Below, in pieces: positions 34,646-47,127 of a stretch of DNA of 64,000 nucleotides. The position numbers and the translations under genes were made by a program. The stretch covers positions 9,734,001 through 9,798,000 of the forward strand of contig JAFFJZ010000010.1 of assembly GCA_018340375.1 (NCBI GenBank), given 5' to 3'. The notes beneath the pieces are model-generated. The model saw only the letters and a program-made list of their open reading frames with translations. It made no database searches and was not told where the DNA came from. Origin of the DNA: Gonatopus flavifemur. Lineage: Eukaryota > Arthropoda > Insecta > Hymenoptera > Dryinidae. Each line of letters opens with the position of its first letter. The first letter of the stretch is position 1.

Positions 34646-35076
34646 AGTTGAAGATGTGCAATCTTCAAAAACTACAATCACGATATAATTCAACAGTCAA
34701 CAAGTGAAATGAATAAATTCACACAACATAGAAATTTTTTTTTTGTATCCTCCGTATAAACACAAACATATTTCTCATCGTCGATAGGTAACGCCATGTT
34801 GAGTAGAACAAAACCAAAAACAATGGACGAACCCATTTATCAGGAACAATTCGCTTCGAGTTTCAGTTCAAACTCAGTTTTCATTTTAGTTGAATAGAGA
34901 TTAATGTAAGCTGTATTCTTGTTTCAGTTTGGGAAAGTTTTCCAGTGGCTGACTTTAAGTCAGCCGAGTCTTCTTTTGATTGCATCTTGAATTCAGCTCA
35001 TATTCTAACTGGAATTGAGTTTTTCTTTTCAGCGTGCACCTAATCAATTTTTGGTATGAAAACATTTGAATCAAAT

Positions 35077-35304
35077 GCACGGAAGAAATAATTTAGCTGC
35101 AGCAGCTGAGTAGCTAGCACGGACATGGACAGCCATTGAATTGGCTCCTGCAGCTAAATTTTAGCTGTTGAAGCAAAAAAATTTGCATTTGTAGTCAATT
35201 TATTTGCGGTAACAGCTAAAATTTAGCTGCAGGAGCTAATTTAATGGCTGTCCGTGTCCGTGCTAGCTACTTAGCTGCTGCAGCTAAATTATTTTTTCCG
35301 TGTG
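35077..35304. mobile_element. AGCT-rich palindromic element, intact copy
   Basis: Starts GCACGGAAGAAATAATTTAG and ends AAATTATTTTTTCCGTGTGC. The arms of about 95 bp are rich in AGCTGCAGCAGCT and carry CTAGCACGGACATGGACAGC and its complement. Relatives are at 36769-36945, 49669-49970 and split at 52735-52887/53621-53690. Confidence 0.87.
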
Positions 35305-35874
35305 CAATCAAAAGTTACATCAGTCCGCCCCTAGCTTCAGTTTCATACATCTGTCTGGGTGTGAATTCATTGTTTTGTAATGTCCTGAAAAATAATTTGC
35401 CTCCCTTCGAAGGAAGTTACAAGAAAAAATCTTGAATAATGTATAAGGTACACTGTAAAAAAAACTTTCAAAAGAGGTTTGAAGGTTTTTTACCGAACAT
35501 TTCTTAATGAATTTACAAATAATTTTGATAAAATCTCAAACGATTTTTATCAGTTGACAAAGATTTTTTGAGGAGTCACTAAAATTGTTTGGAAATTCAC
35601 AAAAAAATTTGTGGATCCCCAAATAATCTGGGAATTTACAAATTCAATAAGTCCTTCAATATGTTGTAAAATGTACACTGTGGAGACAAGATTAAAAAAA
35701 TTCCGTGTTTTAGTAGATTGGTAATGTTAATTCAAACTCGGGAGGCGATTTTCTAAATTATTCCCTGCGTGCAGTATCATTTTTCTGATGTTGAGGACAA
35801 CTGTTTTACATAAAATCTATAAAGTAATTGATGAGAACAACTATACTATACAGAAAATAATTTAAGAAATTGTA
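35305..35874. other. Non-coding stretch with a CACTGTAAAAAA end
   Basis: TACACTGTAAAAAAAACTTT at 35449 looks like a left end of that MITE family, but no matching right end is present. The interior has TTTACAAAT/ATTTGTGGATCC-like inverted words to about 35680. Confidence 0.35.
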
Positions 35875-36021
35875 CACAGAGAGAAATGCATAATAAAAAT
35901 AGGGATTGTAATGATTTTATAATAAACCTTATAAGATATATAATAATCTCTATTATATATCCAATAAACCTCATTATAAAATTATTGCTATCTCTATTTT
36001 TATTATACATTTCTCTCTGTG
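35875..36021. mobile_element. 147-bp palindromic MITE, CACAGAGAGAAAT ends, TA target
   Basis: TA|CACAGAGAGAAATGCATAAT on the left and TTATACATTTCTCTCTGTG|TA on the right. The middle (AATCTCTATTATATATCC) is shared with 26151-26312. The terminal sequence is close to the larger element at 52888-53620. Confidence 0.85.
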
Positions 36022-36768
36022 TAATATTAACGATTCAAAACCTCAAATACTGGAAATTTGTTCCTGGCGTGGTTATGATCATTAGCTCTTTTCTTGAAAA
36101 TCGTCGTCTATTGTATCTTCGTTAAGATATATACCATCAACCACACTGAACTTTCCTTGAAAATTATTTTGGAATACAAATTCGCAAATGCGAGCTCGAA
36201 AAATGACTTTCTCTACAAAAAAAAGTATTCTTGTACTGTTGAATGTCGTCACGTTATTTATTTTTTCTTTCACAAACTTCATTATCACTCTTATGTAATT
36301 ATATTCTTTTGTCTGTGCTCCGTGCTTGGTACCCGCTGATGATAATTTTCGCGCAGTATATGGAATGAAAAATATTAGAACGTAAGTTGTTTTCGCGTAG
36401 AAAACAATGATGAATTTCTAGATTGATATAATTCAAAAATCGCATATATTTCAGAAAATTTAACTATATTTATTTATATAAAATTTCTAAAACCATTATC
36501 ATTCTTTTTTGCTGTATTTCACTCATTCTCGTACAAGCGAGCGAGCAAGCGAGCAATTGTGAAACATCATAAAGAGATGTCAGAACATTTGACCTGTTGT
36601 CTTCTTTCCGTTTTTTTGCCGGTACATGCGCGAGATCAAAGTAATAACTCTCTCTAGCATCAAGAGTATCTCTCCAGGAAGTTCGGTCTATCATTCAAGA
36701 TTGTAGTCCGGAAGAATTTATGGTTAGCAACCTATTGATAAGATCGGGTGAAATTGTTCAAAGGAATT
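36022..36768. other. Unique non-coding stretch
   Basis: No repeat element or exon supported. A GAGCGAGCAAGCGAGC patch lies near 36536-36560. Confidence 0.35.
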
Positions 36769-36945
36769 CACGGAGAAAAAAGGATTCACTGTGACAACGG
36801 AATCTGAATTTGCTGAGTATTCTTCTACTGGGACAGCAATCTATTCGCTATCAAAGCAATCTTGTTAGCTATGACAGCAATTTTTCAGCTGTCGCAGCAA
36901 AAAATGTCGACTCATCTAGCTAAATTGCTTGGCTATCTTATATAT
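36769..36945. mobile_element. AGCT-rich element, degraded copy
   Basis: CACGGAGAAAAAAGGATTCA at the left matches the family end. The interior has GGGACAGCAATCTATTCGC, AGCTATGACAGCAATTTTTC and CAGCTGTCGCAGC. No right terminal repeat is present. Confidence 0.6.
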
Positions 36946-37777
36946 CCTCATACAAAAATTTTTGGGCTTCGCCAATGCTGACAATGAAATATAGCTTGGC
37001 GCAATGCTGACAGACAAGGCTTGGCAATCTATAAATCTTCAATGTTGATTAACAATAATAAATACAATGTTGCACCGATGTCGGTGTTCGACGGATTTCG
37101 TTTGTCGGCCTATTATTGTGCCACAATTGCGCCAAGCTTGGCTCTTGCTTGGCTCATCCTTGGTCCAACATTGACTGAACGATAGATTCCATTTAACGCA
37201 AGGATCATTCAGAATGTGGTCCAATATTGCCCCAAACTTTGGCCTAGTTTCGGTAGAAATTAGCTTTCGATGTAGCGCCGATCATTGGTAATAGCATGGC
37301 TCAATATTGGCAACCTATACAATATTTTTGCTACGTTACTAATCAAGTATTTCTCACGAGTGGTGAAACGCGTATACGAAGAATATATAAGGTTCAAGTA
37401 AATCTTTGGAAGAACAATCAATCGCTCTTTACTATGAGCTAACATACATTGTGTCTACTTCTCATGGCAAAATTTACCGACAAAAGACGCCGAGTTGTCC
37501 ACAAACAAATAAGGGGAAAACAATAAGACTTCGAACAACATATGTCAGAAATTGCGAAATGCGCATACTTTTTATATACTTTTGGGTTAAATGTTTTTTA
37601 CTCTGATCATTGGCGCAGCATTGACAAACAAAATTTCCAATTGTTTGCCAATGATGGTATATTTCCTTGCTATTGTTCCATCGATGATGGGACAAAGGGT
37701 TTGCGCCATGCTTGGTTGCCAAGCCTCGTCCATACTTTATCTACGTTGCTAGCGCCAATTGTAAATTTCTATACGGG
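36946..37777. repeat. TTGGCGCAATGCTGAC / CCAAGCTTGGC degenerate tracts
   Basis: GCGCCAAGCTTGGCTC, TCGCCAATGCTGAC, GGCGCAATGCTGAC, GGCGCAGCATTGAC and GCGCCATGCTTGG are spread across 36960-37320 and 37605-37755. They are related in style to the 121-bp array. The LINE beginning at 37778 interrupts this tract. Confidence 0.6.
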
Positions 37778-40460
37778 TCATCATCATCATCATCATCAGG
37801 AAGTAATCAGTCTTATGACTGGTTTCATGAAATCCTACAACCCTGTCTATTATCCGCTAAACGCTTAATTTCTACGTATCTACGCCAACCCTCATCTTGT
37901 ATGATTTGCTTTCCTATAACTTAATCTAGGTCTACCTTTGCGAGTTTTACCATTCATTTTTCCTTCAAATATTGTTTTCAATGAACTATCATGCCGAAAT
38001 GTGTGTCCCATCAGATTACTTCTTCTTTTAACGATATGTTTCAAAAGATTTCTTCCTTCATTCACCTTCTCAAGTACTCCTTCATTTTCCACTTTCTCTA
38101 TCCACTTTATTCTAAGCACCCTACTATAACACCACATTTCGAAAGCTTCAAGTCTTCCTTGGTGCGTTTTTCCAATTGTCCAAGTTTCGCAACCATGTAA
38201 TGCTGTGCTCCAAACGTAACTCTTCAAGAATTTCTTCCTTACTGCTAAGCTAATATTTCTAGAACATGATAACTGTTTCTTTTGGCGAAAAGCCTGTTTT
38301 TCTTATGCTATTCTTGCTCTTATATCTCTTTTGCTTTTACCGTTTTCTGTGATTATGCTTCCGAGATATTTAAATTCTTTCACTTGTTGAATTGTCTCGG
38401 CGTCTATTTTCATTTTCGTTCTTCTTGATGTTTTCGCTGTTGTACAAATCATGAATTTCGTTTTGTCCTTATTTATATTCATACAATACTTTTCTAGTAA
38501 TATTGTTTTCATACTGTTGAGAATATTTTCTAACTCAGCACCACTCGTAGCTAATATAGCTATGTCTTCCGCAAATCTCAAAATGCTTACATTTTCTTCT
38601 TGAATCTGTAATTTTAATTGCACTTGCTCCTGCACTTCGTTTATGGCTTCTTCTATATATAAATTGAAAATCAATGACAATAGTTAGAATCCTTGTCTTA
38701 CTCCTTTTTTAATTTGTGCTTCCCCTTCTGGACCTCCCATTCCTGTTATTGCAGTTCGATTCTTATGTAATATATATGCCCCATATGAGTTCCATCCCAA
38801 TCCCTTATGCCATGAAACTTGGAGCATATTCAGAGCACGAGGTATTAGATTCCAGGCAAATCGGAATTTGGGTAAGGAAATTGTAAGCAATGTGCTTGGG
38901 AACAAATTTTGAAAATTTCTTAGATGCCGCTATCATTGGGATATCTTCCGTTCTTATGATCCGATCATTATGAAATTCTGACCGCAATTATCTGTTGGGT
39001 TGATAGTGGTCTTCCCACACAGCACATACGTTTCCACAGTTTTCAACTGATTGGCATGAAACTCATACTGGACCGCTAATTAGATCATAACTAGAACGTG
39101 GTAACGTGGTAAAACACGCTCGAATGCTACTTGGACAGAAACGAGGAAGCTTTGTGCCTATCAATTATTACTTCTAGATTTCATTTATCCAAAAAATCTC
39201 TTAACAATCTTATATGCCTCATCTATTTTCCCTAAATGTAATCTTACTTCTATATCCTGACATTTTTCTTCTAACTATTCTTCTTTTGCTTTCCTTGATT
39301 CTCCTATTATTTCATTCCTCAGTGATATGTATCTCTGCTGGCCTTCTTCGCTACTTTTATTCGCGTATTTTCTCCTTTCATTGATTGAATCACCAATTTC
39401 TTCCGTTATCCATGGTTTCTTAGGTTCTACTCCATCATTATTCGAAATTTTATTTGCACATTCTTCTGTGTTCATATTTGTCCATGTACTCTCTATTTCC
39501 AAGTCTTCCTCTTCTTGACCCTCCAATTTTTCATCCAACATGACTTCGAATGCCTCATGTGTTTATTTTTGTTTGAGATTCTTCAAATTCCATCTTTTGT
39601 GCATTTTACTTTTCTTCTTCAGAGCTTTGAATTTCAGAGAACATCTCATCAGCAACATATTGTGATCACTATCTATATCCGCGCCTGGATAAGTTTTACA
39701 GTTTTTCACTTGGTTTCTAAATCTTTGTTTTACTAATATGTAATCAATTTGGTATCTTGCTGTATCTCCTGTCATTTTTCGAGTACCATCTTATGATTCT
39801 CACAGAATCCGATTGAACGTTGTCCTGTTTCATTTCTTTCCCCTAACGCAAAATCTCCTATTATGTTGCCCTCTTTTCCTTGCCCTACTACCACATTCCA
39901 GTCATCTATGATCATCAAATTTTCTTCTCCCTTTACATATTCTATCACTTCTTCTATTTCATCGTATGTTTTTTCGATATCTTCCTCTGAGTGCGCAGAT
40001 GTGGGCATGTATACTTGAACTATAACAGTGTCTACCGGTTTTGTTCTAACTCTAACCATCATTACGCGTTCGCTATGCTGCGAGTAATTTTCTATCCTAT
40101 TTCCTACCCTTTTATTCCCTACCTTTCCCACACCTGCTTGACCATTCTTTGATCCTGTATGAATTATTTCCTAATCGGCACTCCAAAATTCCCCTTCTTG
40201 CGGCCATCTCATTCCACTAATTCCCATTAGATCGATACCTAACCAATCCATTTCTAATTTCAAATTTTCCAGTTTTCCTGTTTGTCTCATCGCAGTGATT
40301 TAACATTCCATGATTCGACTCGGAGGATATTTTTTGTCTTCACTATCCTCTTTGTTTCTTTCATCTTGTTTGATGAAGCTCCCTCGAGCAGCCTCCACCT
40401 GGAGATCCGAACGGGAGGCTATTTTACCCCCGGAATATTTCACCCGAGAAAATGCCATCA
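37778..40460 (-). pseudogene. Dead LINE retrotransposon, RTE-like, reverse orientation
   Basis: Read on the minus strand, an APE-type endonuclease comes first (pieces 40310-39563). It contains VIVQVYMPTSAHSEE, IIDDWNVVVGQG where GDFN is usual, QIDYILVKQRFRN and the terminal catalytic SDHN. A linker (39541-39185) follows, then part of the reverse transcriptase (38780-38303) with KKGVRQGF, LIFNLYIEEAINEV and RFAEDIAIL. The C-terminal region (38227-37892) has LHGCETWTIG and MGHTFRHD. The frame breaks several times. The palm active site reads FAED, not the usual FADD. The N-terminal fingers and palm, roughly 38830-39185, are replaced by unrelated DNA. The 3' end is a (TCA)7 run on the plus strand (37778-37798), matching the short-repeat tails of RTE-clade LINEs. 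The 5' boundary is estimated. It acted by target-primed reverse transcription when alive; it is certainly inactive now. Clade assignment is from motif style only. Confidence 0.85.
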
Positions 40461-41413
40461 TGTTGTTGTTTTTTTTTCATTCCAAATGGAAAATTCTAGA
40501 TTTGGAAAAAAATTTCATTTCCTTAGAAATATGGAATAGATGTCAAGGAAGGTAGTTTCCCCTTGCTTTCCCTCTATTTTTGCAGATGTTCCTGGCGTTG
40601 GGATGACTTAGTTTCTCTCAGTTTGTATTCTCCCTGTCGATTAGTTTATTCCACCTGAAAAAGGCGATCCAATTCTGAGATACTTATCTTCTCCACTGAT
40701 CTTCTCCCTCCGAAAGATCATCCCACGGGGAGGATTTTATATATAATGTCAAAAATGTATCTGCCTCGGCAAATAATGTGCAGCTAAGGCTGAATAATCA
40801 GCAGGAATAGCAATATCACATTTCACCGTCTCAATGAATATTTTTTCTCCGTTTGGCAGCTTGTAAAAATCTTATGGTCCATGATAAACGTTCTAAAAAT
40901 TCCCTAATTCCAACAATTTTTCTGGCCTCATGGTCTGCTAGAAGAAAATTCTCTTTCTGGTTGATGTTCATTGGCTATCTCAGCGGAAAATGTTATTAAT
41001 TCTATTGTAACAATCGAACAACAAACATCTGAAAGAGATCCTCCTTCTGACTTATATTGTTCTCTATGCCCGCATAGACGAGACCAGTCTTGCAGCATTG
41101 TTTCAATATGGAATGCTCGCTCCAGTAGTACATGACAACGAGATGTCACCATGAGCATCGTTCTGTAGTATAATGCCGGTTCTCGTTACAACGAAACAAT
41201 GTAGCTGTGTTGCTTTTGCTATAGGAACGATGTTTCCGCTGTTACAACTGTAAAATCTAAGAAAAATCTAAGAAAAATTTGATACTCTTTATACAAAACA
41301 GAATCGATGTTTGTCAAGATCCAATAGCTCAATTTCAAGTAGAAATTCATATTGAGTGTTCAATCGGGACCAGTTCTGGGAGCCTTATCTTAAATCAGAC
41401 CCTGATATGGAAT
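40461..41413. other. Non-coding stretch beyond the LINE
   Basis: The LINE 5' UTR may extend to about 40740 (CCCACGGGGAGG near 40720-40732). No gene seen in the remainder. Confidence 0.35.
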
Positions 41414-41622
41414 GTAACGCAATGAAGCTGAAACTAACAGCCGTAGAGCTAGCAGCCGTTTGTTGTAACTTTGGATTAAACGTTTTTGAAGCTTTTTTCA
41501 TACCATAAATTGATTAAGCAGCGGTCCACCAAACGTTTCAGATGCTTAAATCCTTAATAAAAATTTTATGTAAAAAGTTATAACAATCGGCTGCCAGTTT
41601 CAGCTTCATTGTAACGCACCGT
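41414..41622. mobile_element. 209-bp element with AATGAAGCTGAAACT ends
   Basis: AACGCAATGAAGCTGAAACT plus AACAGCCG on the left is mirrored by CGGCTGCCAGTTTCAGCTTC plus ATTGTAACG on the right. The interior is AT-rich and non-coding. Confidence 0.7.
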
Positions 41623-41751
41623 TGCATCAGAGCCCAATAAACAAACCATAATGGGGCATGCCAAATTATGGTTTCACACCAAGCCCAAATCTAGTAGGCC
41701 AAAACGAGGTCGGACCCATATCGAACATGAAGCTGGCCATAACATTGCTCG

Positions 41752-41853
41752 GAACGTGATTTTACATCAAGTTTGTATGGAGTTTCAATCGATATTTTGT
41801 ACAAATTTATAGAAATTAGATACAAATTTTATATAAAATCATATTCAAGTAGG
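41752..41853. mobile_element. Palindromic MITE, ATGTGATTTTATATAAA family
   Basis: GGAACGTGATTTTACATCAA and TTTTATATAAAATCATATTC form the ends. GAGTTTCAATCGATATTTTG in the interior matches the copy at 18560-18662. Confidence 0.65.
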
Positions 41854-42204
41854 TACAACAAAACATTTTTGTCAATGTATTTTTTATTGACTTGGATTTA
41901 GAGGAAACATCCAAAAAACCTCTCTTAATAGTTTTTCAACATTTCATCAATGTCACAGTCGCACATGGTGTTCTTTGAGCTCCAACCTGATGAACGTAAG
42001 ACTATGCCAAAGTATTCAATCAAGGTGGATCAAATTGAAATAGATGTTGGCTAGTTATCACAGGTGGGTTTCAAATGTTTACCTAGCATACAGTCGAAAG
42101 GCTGCAAGGAACCCTCCAGTACTCGGCTCCATGTTAAACGTTGTGATCATTTCGATCCTGGTTAAGTACTGTCGAATCAACTCGCCTTGTGATAGTTATT
42201 TGGA

Positions 42205-42275
42205 GTGTCTAGCATTGGTAACTTCGGTAATCTCTCACTTGCAGAACCCGGTTTCAATCCTCGCCGAGTAAACTC
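42205..42275 (+). repeat. tRNA-like remnant
   Basis: TAGCATTGGTAACTTCGGTAA is A-box-like and CCGGTTTCAATCCTCGCC is B-box-like at tRNA spacing. A second weak one lies at about 42405-42465 (GTTTCAGATCCCGG). Stems pair poorly, so these are probably tRNA-derived repeat fragments. Confidence 0.35.
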
Positions 42276-42679
42276 TCAATAATTGAAATGTGATGCTTAT
42301 AAAATTGAATTCCAATAAAAAAATGATACAGGTTGCAATTCCTATGATGGATTCCAAATAAAATTAGGATCCGGACACAAAAGAGTGAATTATCTTTCGT
42401 ATAAATCCAGATCGGGCTACGACTCCTGTGCGAAGTCTAGTTTCAGATCCCGGATAGAATACGGATTAAACCGAACTAAAGTCCTCCACAAAATCCGTAT
42501 TGGCACCTGATTGAACGCAGGATACTCTTTGAGGATTCCATCATTGACAGTTTTTAATCGTCAAATCAAGGTCTTAATTTTTGAAGGAGCAAGATCCAAT
42601 ACCACCTCTTGTTTAACCATGAATTAATTTCAACAAATGGATGGAAACGGAATCATATACCACCATTGTGGATGCTCTC

Positions 42680-44356
42680 GCGATTTATCGGTAGATAGTG
42701 CCACTGACCGTGCAACTACTCTCGCCCAGCAGCAAGGTAGCCTCATACCTAGCTCTTCCATCTTGCTTCGAGATTCATAATTATTCTAGAACATGTATAA
42801 TCGTGACATCGTTATCCAATATGATCAGAGGAATACTACCAATCCATCATCGATTTATTTATTCATGGGAAGAGGGAATAAATATTCTCACGTACGTAAC
42901 ATTTCGATCGTTACGTGTACGAAAATCTTGAAACCTCGCATAACAGCGCCTCGTACAAAGCGCGCCCTACATCGACTTACGCAAAACAACGGTATTATTT
43001 GTATTCGATCCATTTACCAGCGAGATGTGAGAGCAATGCACTTTTTATACTTTCGTACAACACTGTGAAAAGGGGGAGACAACTACAACGACAAAGAGGA
43101 GCACGATGCGATACGATTATGCATAAAACAAAGCGATTTGTGGGTTTTTTAAATCCTTACTTTCATTGACCTTAGGTGGAATCTTGATAATAAGAGGAAA
43201 TTAATGAAAGCGGGAGAACTCGAACGGGTGAAATCGTGCATTGTGTACTTGCGTTGTTGTTATGATATTATAGCTTACTGCATACACGTACGTATACGGT
43301 CATTCAATCGTGATATATGCAAAATATACGCTTTTATCCACGCATAGTTACGTACCGTTGAAGAAAGGACGGATGATGCTCGGTTTTCCATTTTCCTTTC
43401 CCTCTGCTTTCGGAAGATTTTATCACAAAAGGATGATAATCATCCACATCATCTCTGGTCACTTACTACTCGCGGAGAAGACAAACTAGCAACCACGTAA
43501 ATTAACCAACCCGATCACGTAGAATATATATTCGCCGTGTCATGTTAAACAAACGCGCAGTTATTGTAACAGCGTCAAGGAAAAATATGGAACTTGATAG
43601 AGAATTCACATTTATTCGCACATAAATCCAAGTCGCAAGAGGAATGCTATAAACATGAAGAATATACTGAAATTTTTCTCACGAATTTTCTTCCAAGATT
43701 CAATGAAAAATAAGTAATAATAATGTCTCTTCTTCCTCGCAGCCTCGTTATTGATGCCGCCCCATGCTCTTTCGGCAATGGTAAAACTAATGTCAATGGG
43801 AATTCTTCGTTCCATTTATTCACATTCATTGTTAACGATGAAACAATAAGCACCTTCGTTATTGTATACTCGCACGAGCGAGCGAGAGAGAGAAAAATGG
43901 AAGAAGATAAAAGGAAAAGCGAGACAAGAAAAAGAAAGTGCCGGAGAAAAAAAGATTACATGTACCGTGCAGTGGATATCTTCGTATGGAAAGTAATGTA
44001 AATTCCTCTTCCGAAGACCAATAACTTATAATTTACGACTTGAATTCAGAACTATTGTTCAAATTGTTCTGTATTCGACTTCGCCCGATGGAGAGATGAG
44101 TTTTAACAGAGTTCAATTATTAACGCCAGGATGTTAGTCGAATCTCTTGTGTAAGATTTCTCAAAAATACTTCAATAATTTCGAAATATCACTGTACATA
44201 GCACGTTTTTTGAATGTTCATACAGATGATGTATGAAGCAATATTCCGAGGTTACTGAAGGGTGGCCGAGAAATCTCACACGTAAAGTTTGGATAGCGTC
44301 ACGTCCGCTAGGATCTCCTTCAAGGATATCCAGAGAATATAGAAATGAAAAAAAAT
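42680..44356. other. Unique non-coding stretch
   Basis: Repeat-poor DNA with slightly higher CpG. A GCGAGCGAGAGAGAGA patch lies near 43877. No exon has matching splice sites; the open frames are short and overlap on both strands. Confidence 0.35.
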
Positions 44357-44653
44357 GAGGAGATCCAATTACGAGTAGTTATGCCAGGTTTATTCTTCAA
44401 TTTGTCTCCTGATGTTTCGGGTGGTTTCCACCCACTATCGAAGGTACATTCGGAGGGGAGATGAATTACAATTGCTCGGACCAAGCGGGTTAAAAATTGG
44501 TTTTTTCACCCCCACCATATGGAAGCGGGTCCGAGCAATTGTAATTCATCCCCCCTCCGAATGTACCTTCGATAATGGGTGGAAACCACCCGAAACGTCA
44601 GGAGACAAATTGAAGAATAAACCTGGGATAACTACTCGTAATTGGATCTCCTC
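44357..44653. mobile_element. 297-bp near-perfect palindrome
   Basis: The arms are 126 bp each (44357-44482 and 44528-44653), the loop 45 bp. Ends are GAGGAGATCCAATTACGAGT and ACTCGTAATTGGATCTCCTC. Inner matches include GGTGGTTTCCACCCACTATC and ATTACAATTGCTCGGACC. Only a handful of mismatches and a small indel separate the arms. No coding capacity despite open frames crossing it. Confidence 0.9.
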
Positions 44654-45464
44654 CGTCTTTCACTGATCGATTGTGTTCGCGAGTACGGTCCCAGACACTT
44701 TGGGTTGAAAATAGAAATGAAAATTCCAACAACTAGCGACCTTAACGCTTCTCGCACTGAGAAAGCTCTTTTCAGTTGCAACCAGAAACAATGTCGAATA
44801 AAAGAAAAATTTAAATCCCTGAACTCAAGCAAATTTGTGAATGACGGAACTAATATTTTGTTAAGAAAACTCAATTCAACCCTAGAACTACAAACTGGGG
44901 TAAATATTTACCCCACGGATTTTTTGCTCATAAAATCGTTCTAGAAGCAGTAATTTGACTCATAAGTACATGAATTTCTTTGTTTTTCCATGCCAAAGAG
45001 ATTGGTGAAGAGCGAATTCAATTTTACTGAAGTTTAGTTTGTAAGAAATCGATTCCAATAGCTAAAAGTGCAGAAAAACGGTCAAACCGTCATTTAACAA
45101 ACAAAAATTCATAACTATTTTTCTAACTAATTGATTTTCTAATTTCCAACGGGATTTTGAAGAGGACACATGAAATTTTGAGACAAGAAATAGCATCATG
45201 ATGTTCTGCCGAAAAAGTCTATTTATTTGGGACTCTGAAAATTAAAAAAAAATGGGAATCTGATCTATGGAAAAGTCAAATGAGAATCCATGAAATATTG
45301 GTTTTCAAGACTACGTTTCTATTTCTGCCATGTGAAATGTAAGGAGAAAGAGAAATTTGATGCATATAAAGAATATTCAAAAGTAGAGTTACAATTTAAC
45401 TTATTCAACAAAGGCGCCACAATCGCTGCAGTAGAGTATTAGTAGATATTCCGTGATTCTCACA
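44654..45464. other. Non-coding stretch with a GGGGTAAATATTTACCCC palindrome
   Basis: CAAACTGGGGTAAATATTTA followed by CCCC at 44889-44915 recurs as variants at about 47540 and 47718. No gene seen. Confidence 0.35.
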
Positions 45465-47010
45465 CTCTCCAAATTCAAATCAGTGAAATCTCACTATTTT
45501 TGCAGTTGAGAGTCGACCCCCGAGTAGAAATGGAAACCCATCACTGCCTAGTTATGGGCTAATCGATTTTGATACTATGTCCCAGTGACTGGCTCAGATT
45601 AACTATCCCGCAGCGAGATAGAAAAATATGTACAGGTGTGAAACAGTTGAGATTATATTGAAATTGAGAAAATAAAGGATTCATTTCCAGCCATTGCCAC
45701 TGATAGAGACATCAGAGAACACCTGGCTTCTTATAAAGTTTGATAGCCACAGATGGATTAAAATATTCCAAGTATTTCTGAAAAACGCTTACTCGGCGAT
45801 GAGTTTCGATCCTAGGTCCCACGGATGATGAGCCAGATACGTTGTCCACTGAGCCAACCCTACCTTGACATATATTAGAGCATAATTTCTTATGTTGTAT
45901 GTATATTCTAAGGATAAAATGACATTTCTGCTATTAATGCGAATTAAAATCAAGTAAACTGTGAGAACACAAAAAAAACTACACTGTTCGCATAATTTTA
46001 AAATTTGTATTCAAAGACATAACATTATTTCACATTTCATCTGTTACTAATATTCACTGGATAGCCTCTTTGTGCTCACTAGATGGTATATTTGTGACAG
46101 CAAAGTCACAAAGTCTTCGATAAATTCTACCAACTGTCTACTAGTAGTCAGTATGTGGTGATTGACGAACAATTACTTGAATGACCTAACCCCACATCTC
46201 TCGTGGATAAAATTCAACTCTCCAGTGACAAGTCAATTGCTAGATGATATTTTCAATGCAACACGACGTTATTCATCACCAGAACTAAATACATCGAAGG
46301 GAGTAATTAACCATAAACGCTAACTAGTCAACGGAAGTGGTTATTTGTCACGATTTTAATGTTTTACAACCTCCTCTCCAAAATCACATTTGCAATTGCC
46401 AACTAATATCCACCAAATAATTGGGAGAAGGAACATAACCTCACATTTGTAATCGTAATCGATATATTTTCATCATTTGACAATGCCATCGGTAACTAGA
46501 ATAATGTAGGCAGTCATGAGCCAATGGTTAGATGACGTACCATGAAAACACATAACCTCACTTTTTCATGGACGTATAATAGCAACTGGCCCATGATGAG
46601 ATGATGACTAGGCAATGTCTTCCTCGTGATACACCGACATCTATAACTACGATAGGCATTCCAATGGTTGAAGAGTGGCTATATGACAAATACTGTGCAA
46701 GAATACTAGCTAGTGATGAATCATTGATTATATAAAGAATAATTGAGCTAGCTGTGAAAAGATAGTCACTAGTACATATCTCAGATAGGCTAGTTCAATT
46801 TCTACTCGGGCCACTGTATAACATCAGAGAGATAGCAGTGAATAGTCACTGGTTATGCAGTTGGAGTTCCTCCTCCTCACGGATTAAATCAGTGACATTC
46901 CACTGCAGAGATTAGTGAATACTCACTGATTTTGCACTGCATATGAACTGATTCGCAGTGGTCGACTTGTCACTGCAATCTGAGATTACACTGTTTTCAA
47001 TTCAGAGAGT
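45465..47010. mobile_element. 1.5-kb non-coding element filled with CTAGTGAC / CAGTGACTGG words
   Basis: The ends form an imperfect inverted repeat: CTCTCCAAATTCAAATCAGT and GAAATCTCA at the left versus TGAGATTACACTGTTTTCAA and TTCAGAGAG at the right. The interior holds many degenerate, alternately oriented motifs (CCAGTGACTGG, ACTAGTCAAC, GCTAGTGATG, TAGTCACTAG, CCACTGCAGAG). A tRNA-like sequence lies at 45795-45874 on the minus strand. No coding capacity. Confidence 0.55.
45795..45874 (-). repeat. tRNA-like sequence inside a larger repeat
   Basis: On the minus strand TGGCTCAGTGG (45846-45856) is a perfect pol III A box. GGATCGAAACT (about 45803-45813) is a B box with one or two mismatches at normal tRNA spacing. 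Stems are degraded. Confidence 0.5.
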
Positions 47011-47127
47011 AGGACGGTTACTTGGACTTTGTGCAATATATTCGCCTTTTGCGAGCCTCCGATCAGGAACGCAAGCCACATCGTGCGTGCTTTTTTGGTG
47101 ACGGCGACTCATTAGCTGGTGGCAATT

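Noticed and set aside
37778..37798. (TCA)7 as an independent microsatellite
   Set aside because: It sits exactly at the 3' end of the minus-strand LINE and is better explained as its tail.
44357..44653. Protein-coding gene from open frames across the palindrome
   Set aside because: The frames are mirror images created by the inverted repeat.
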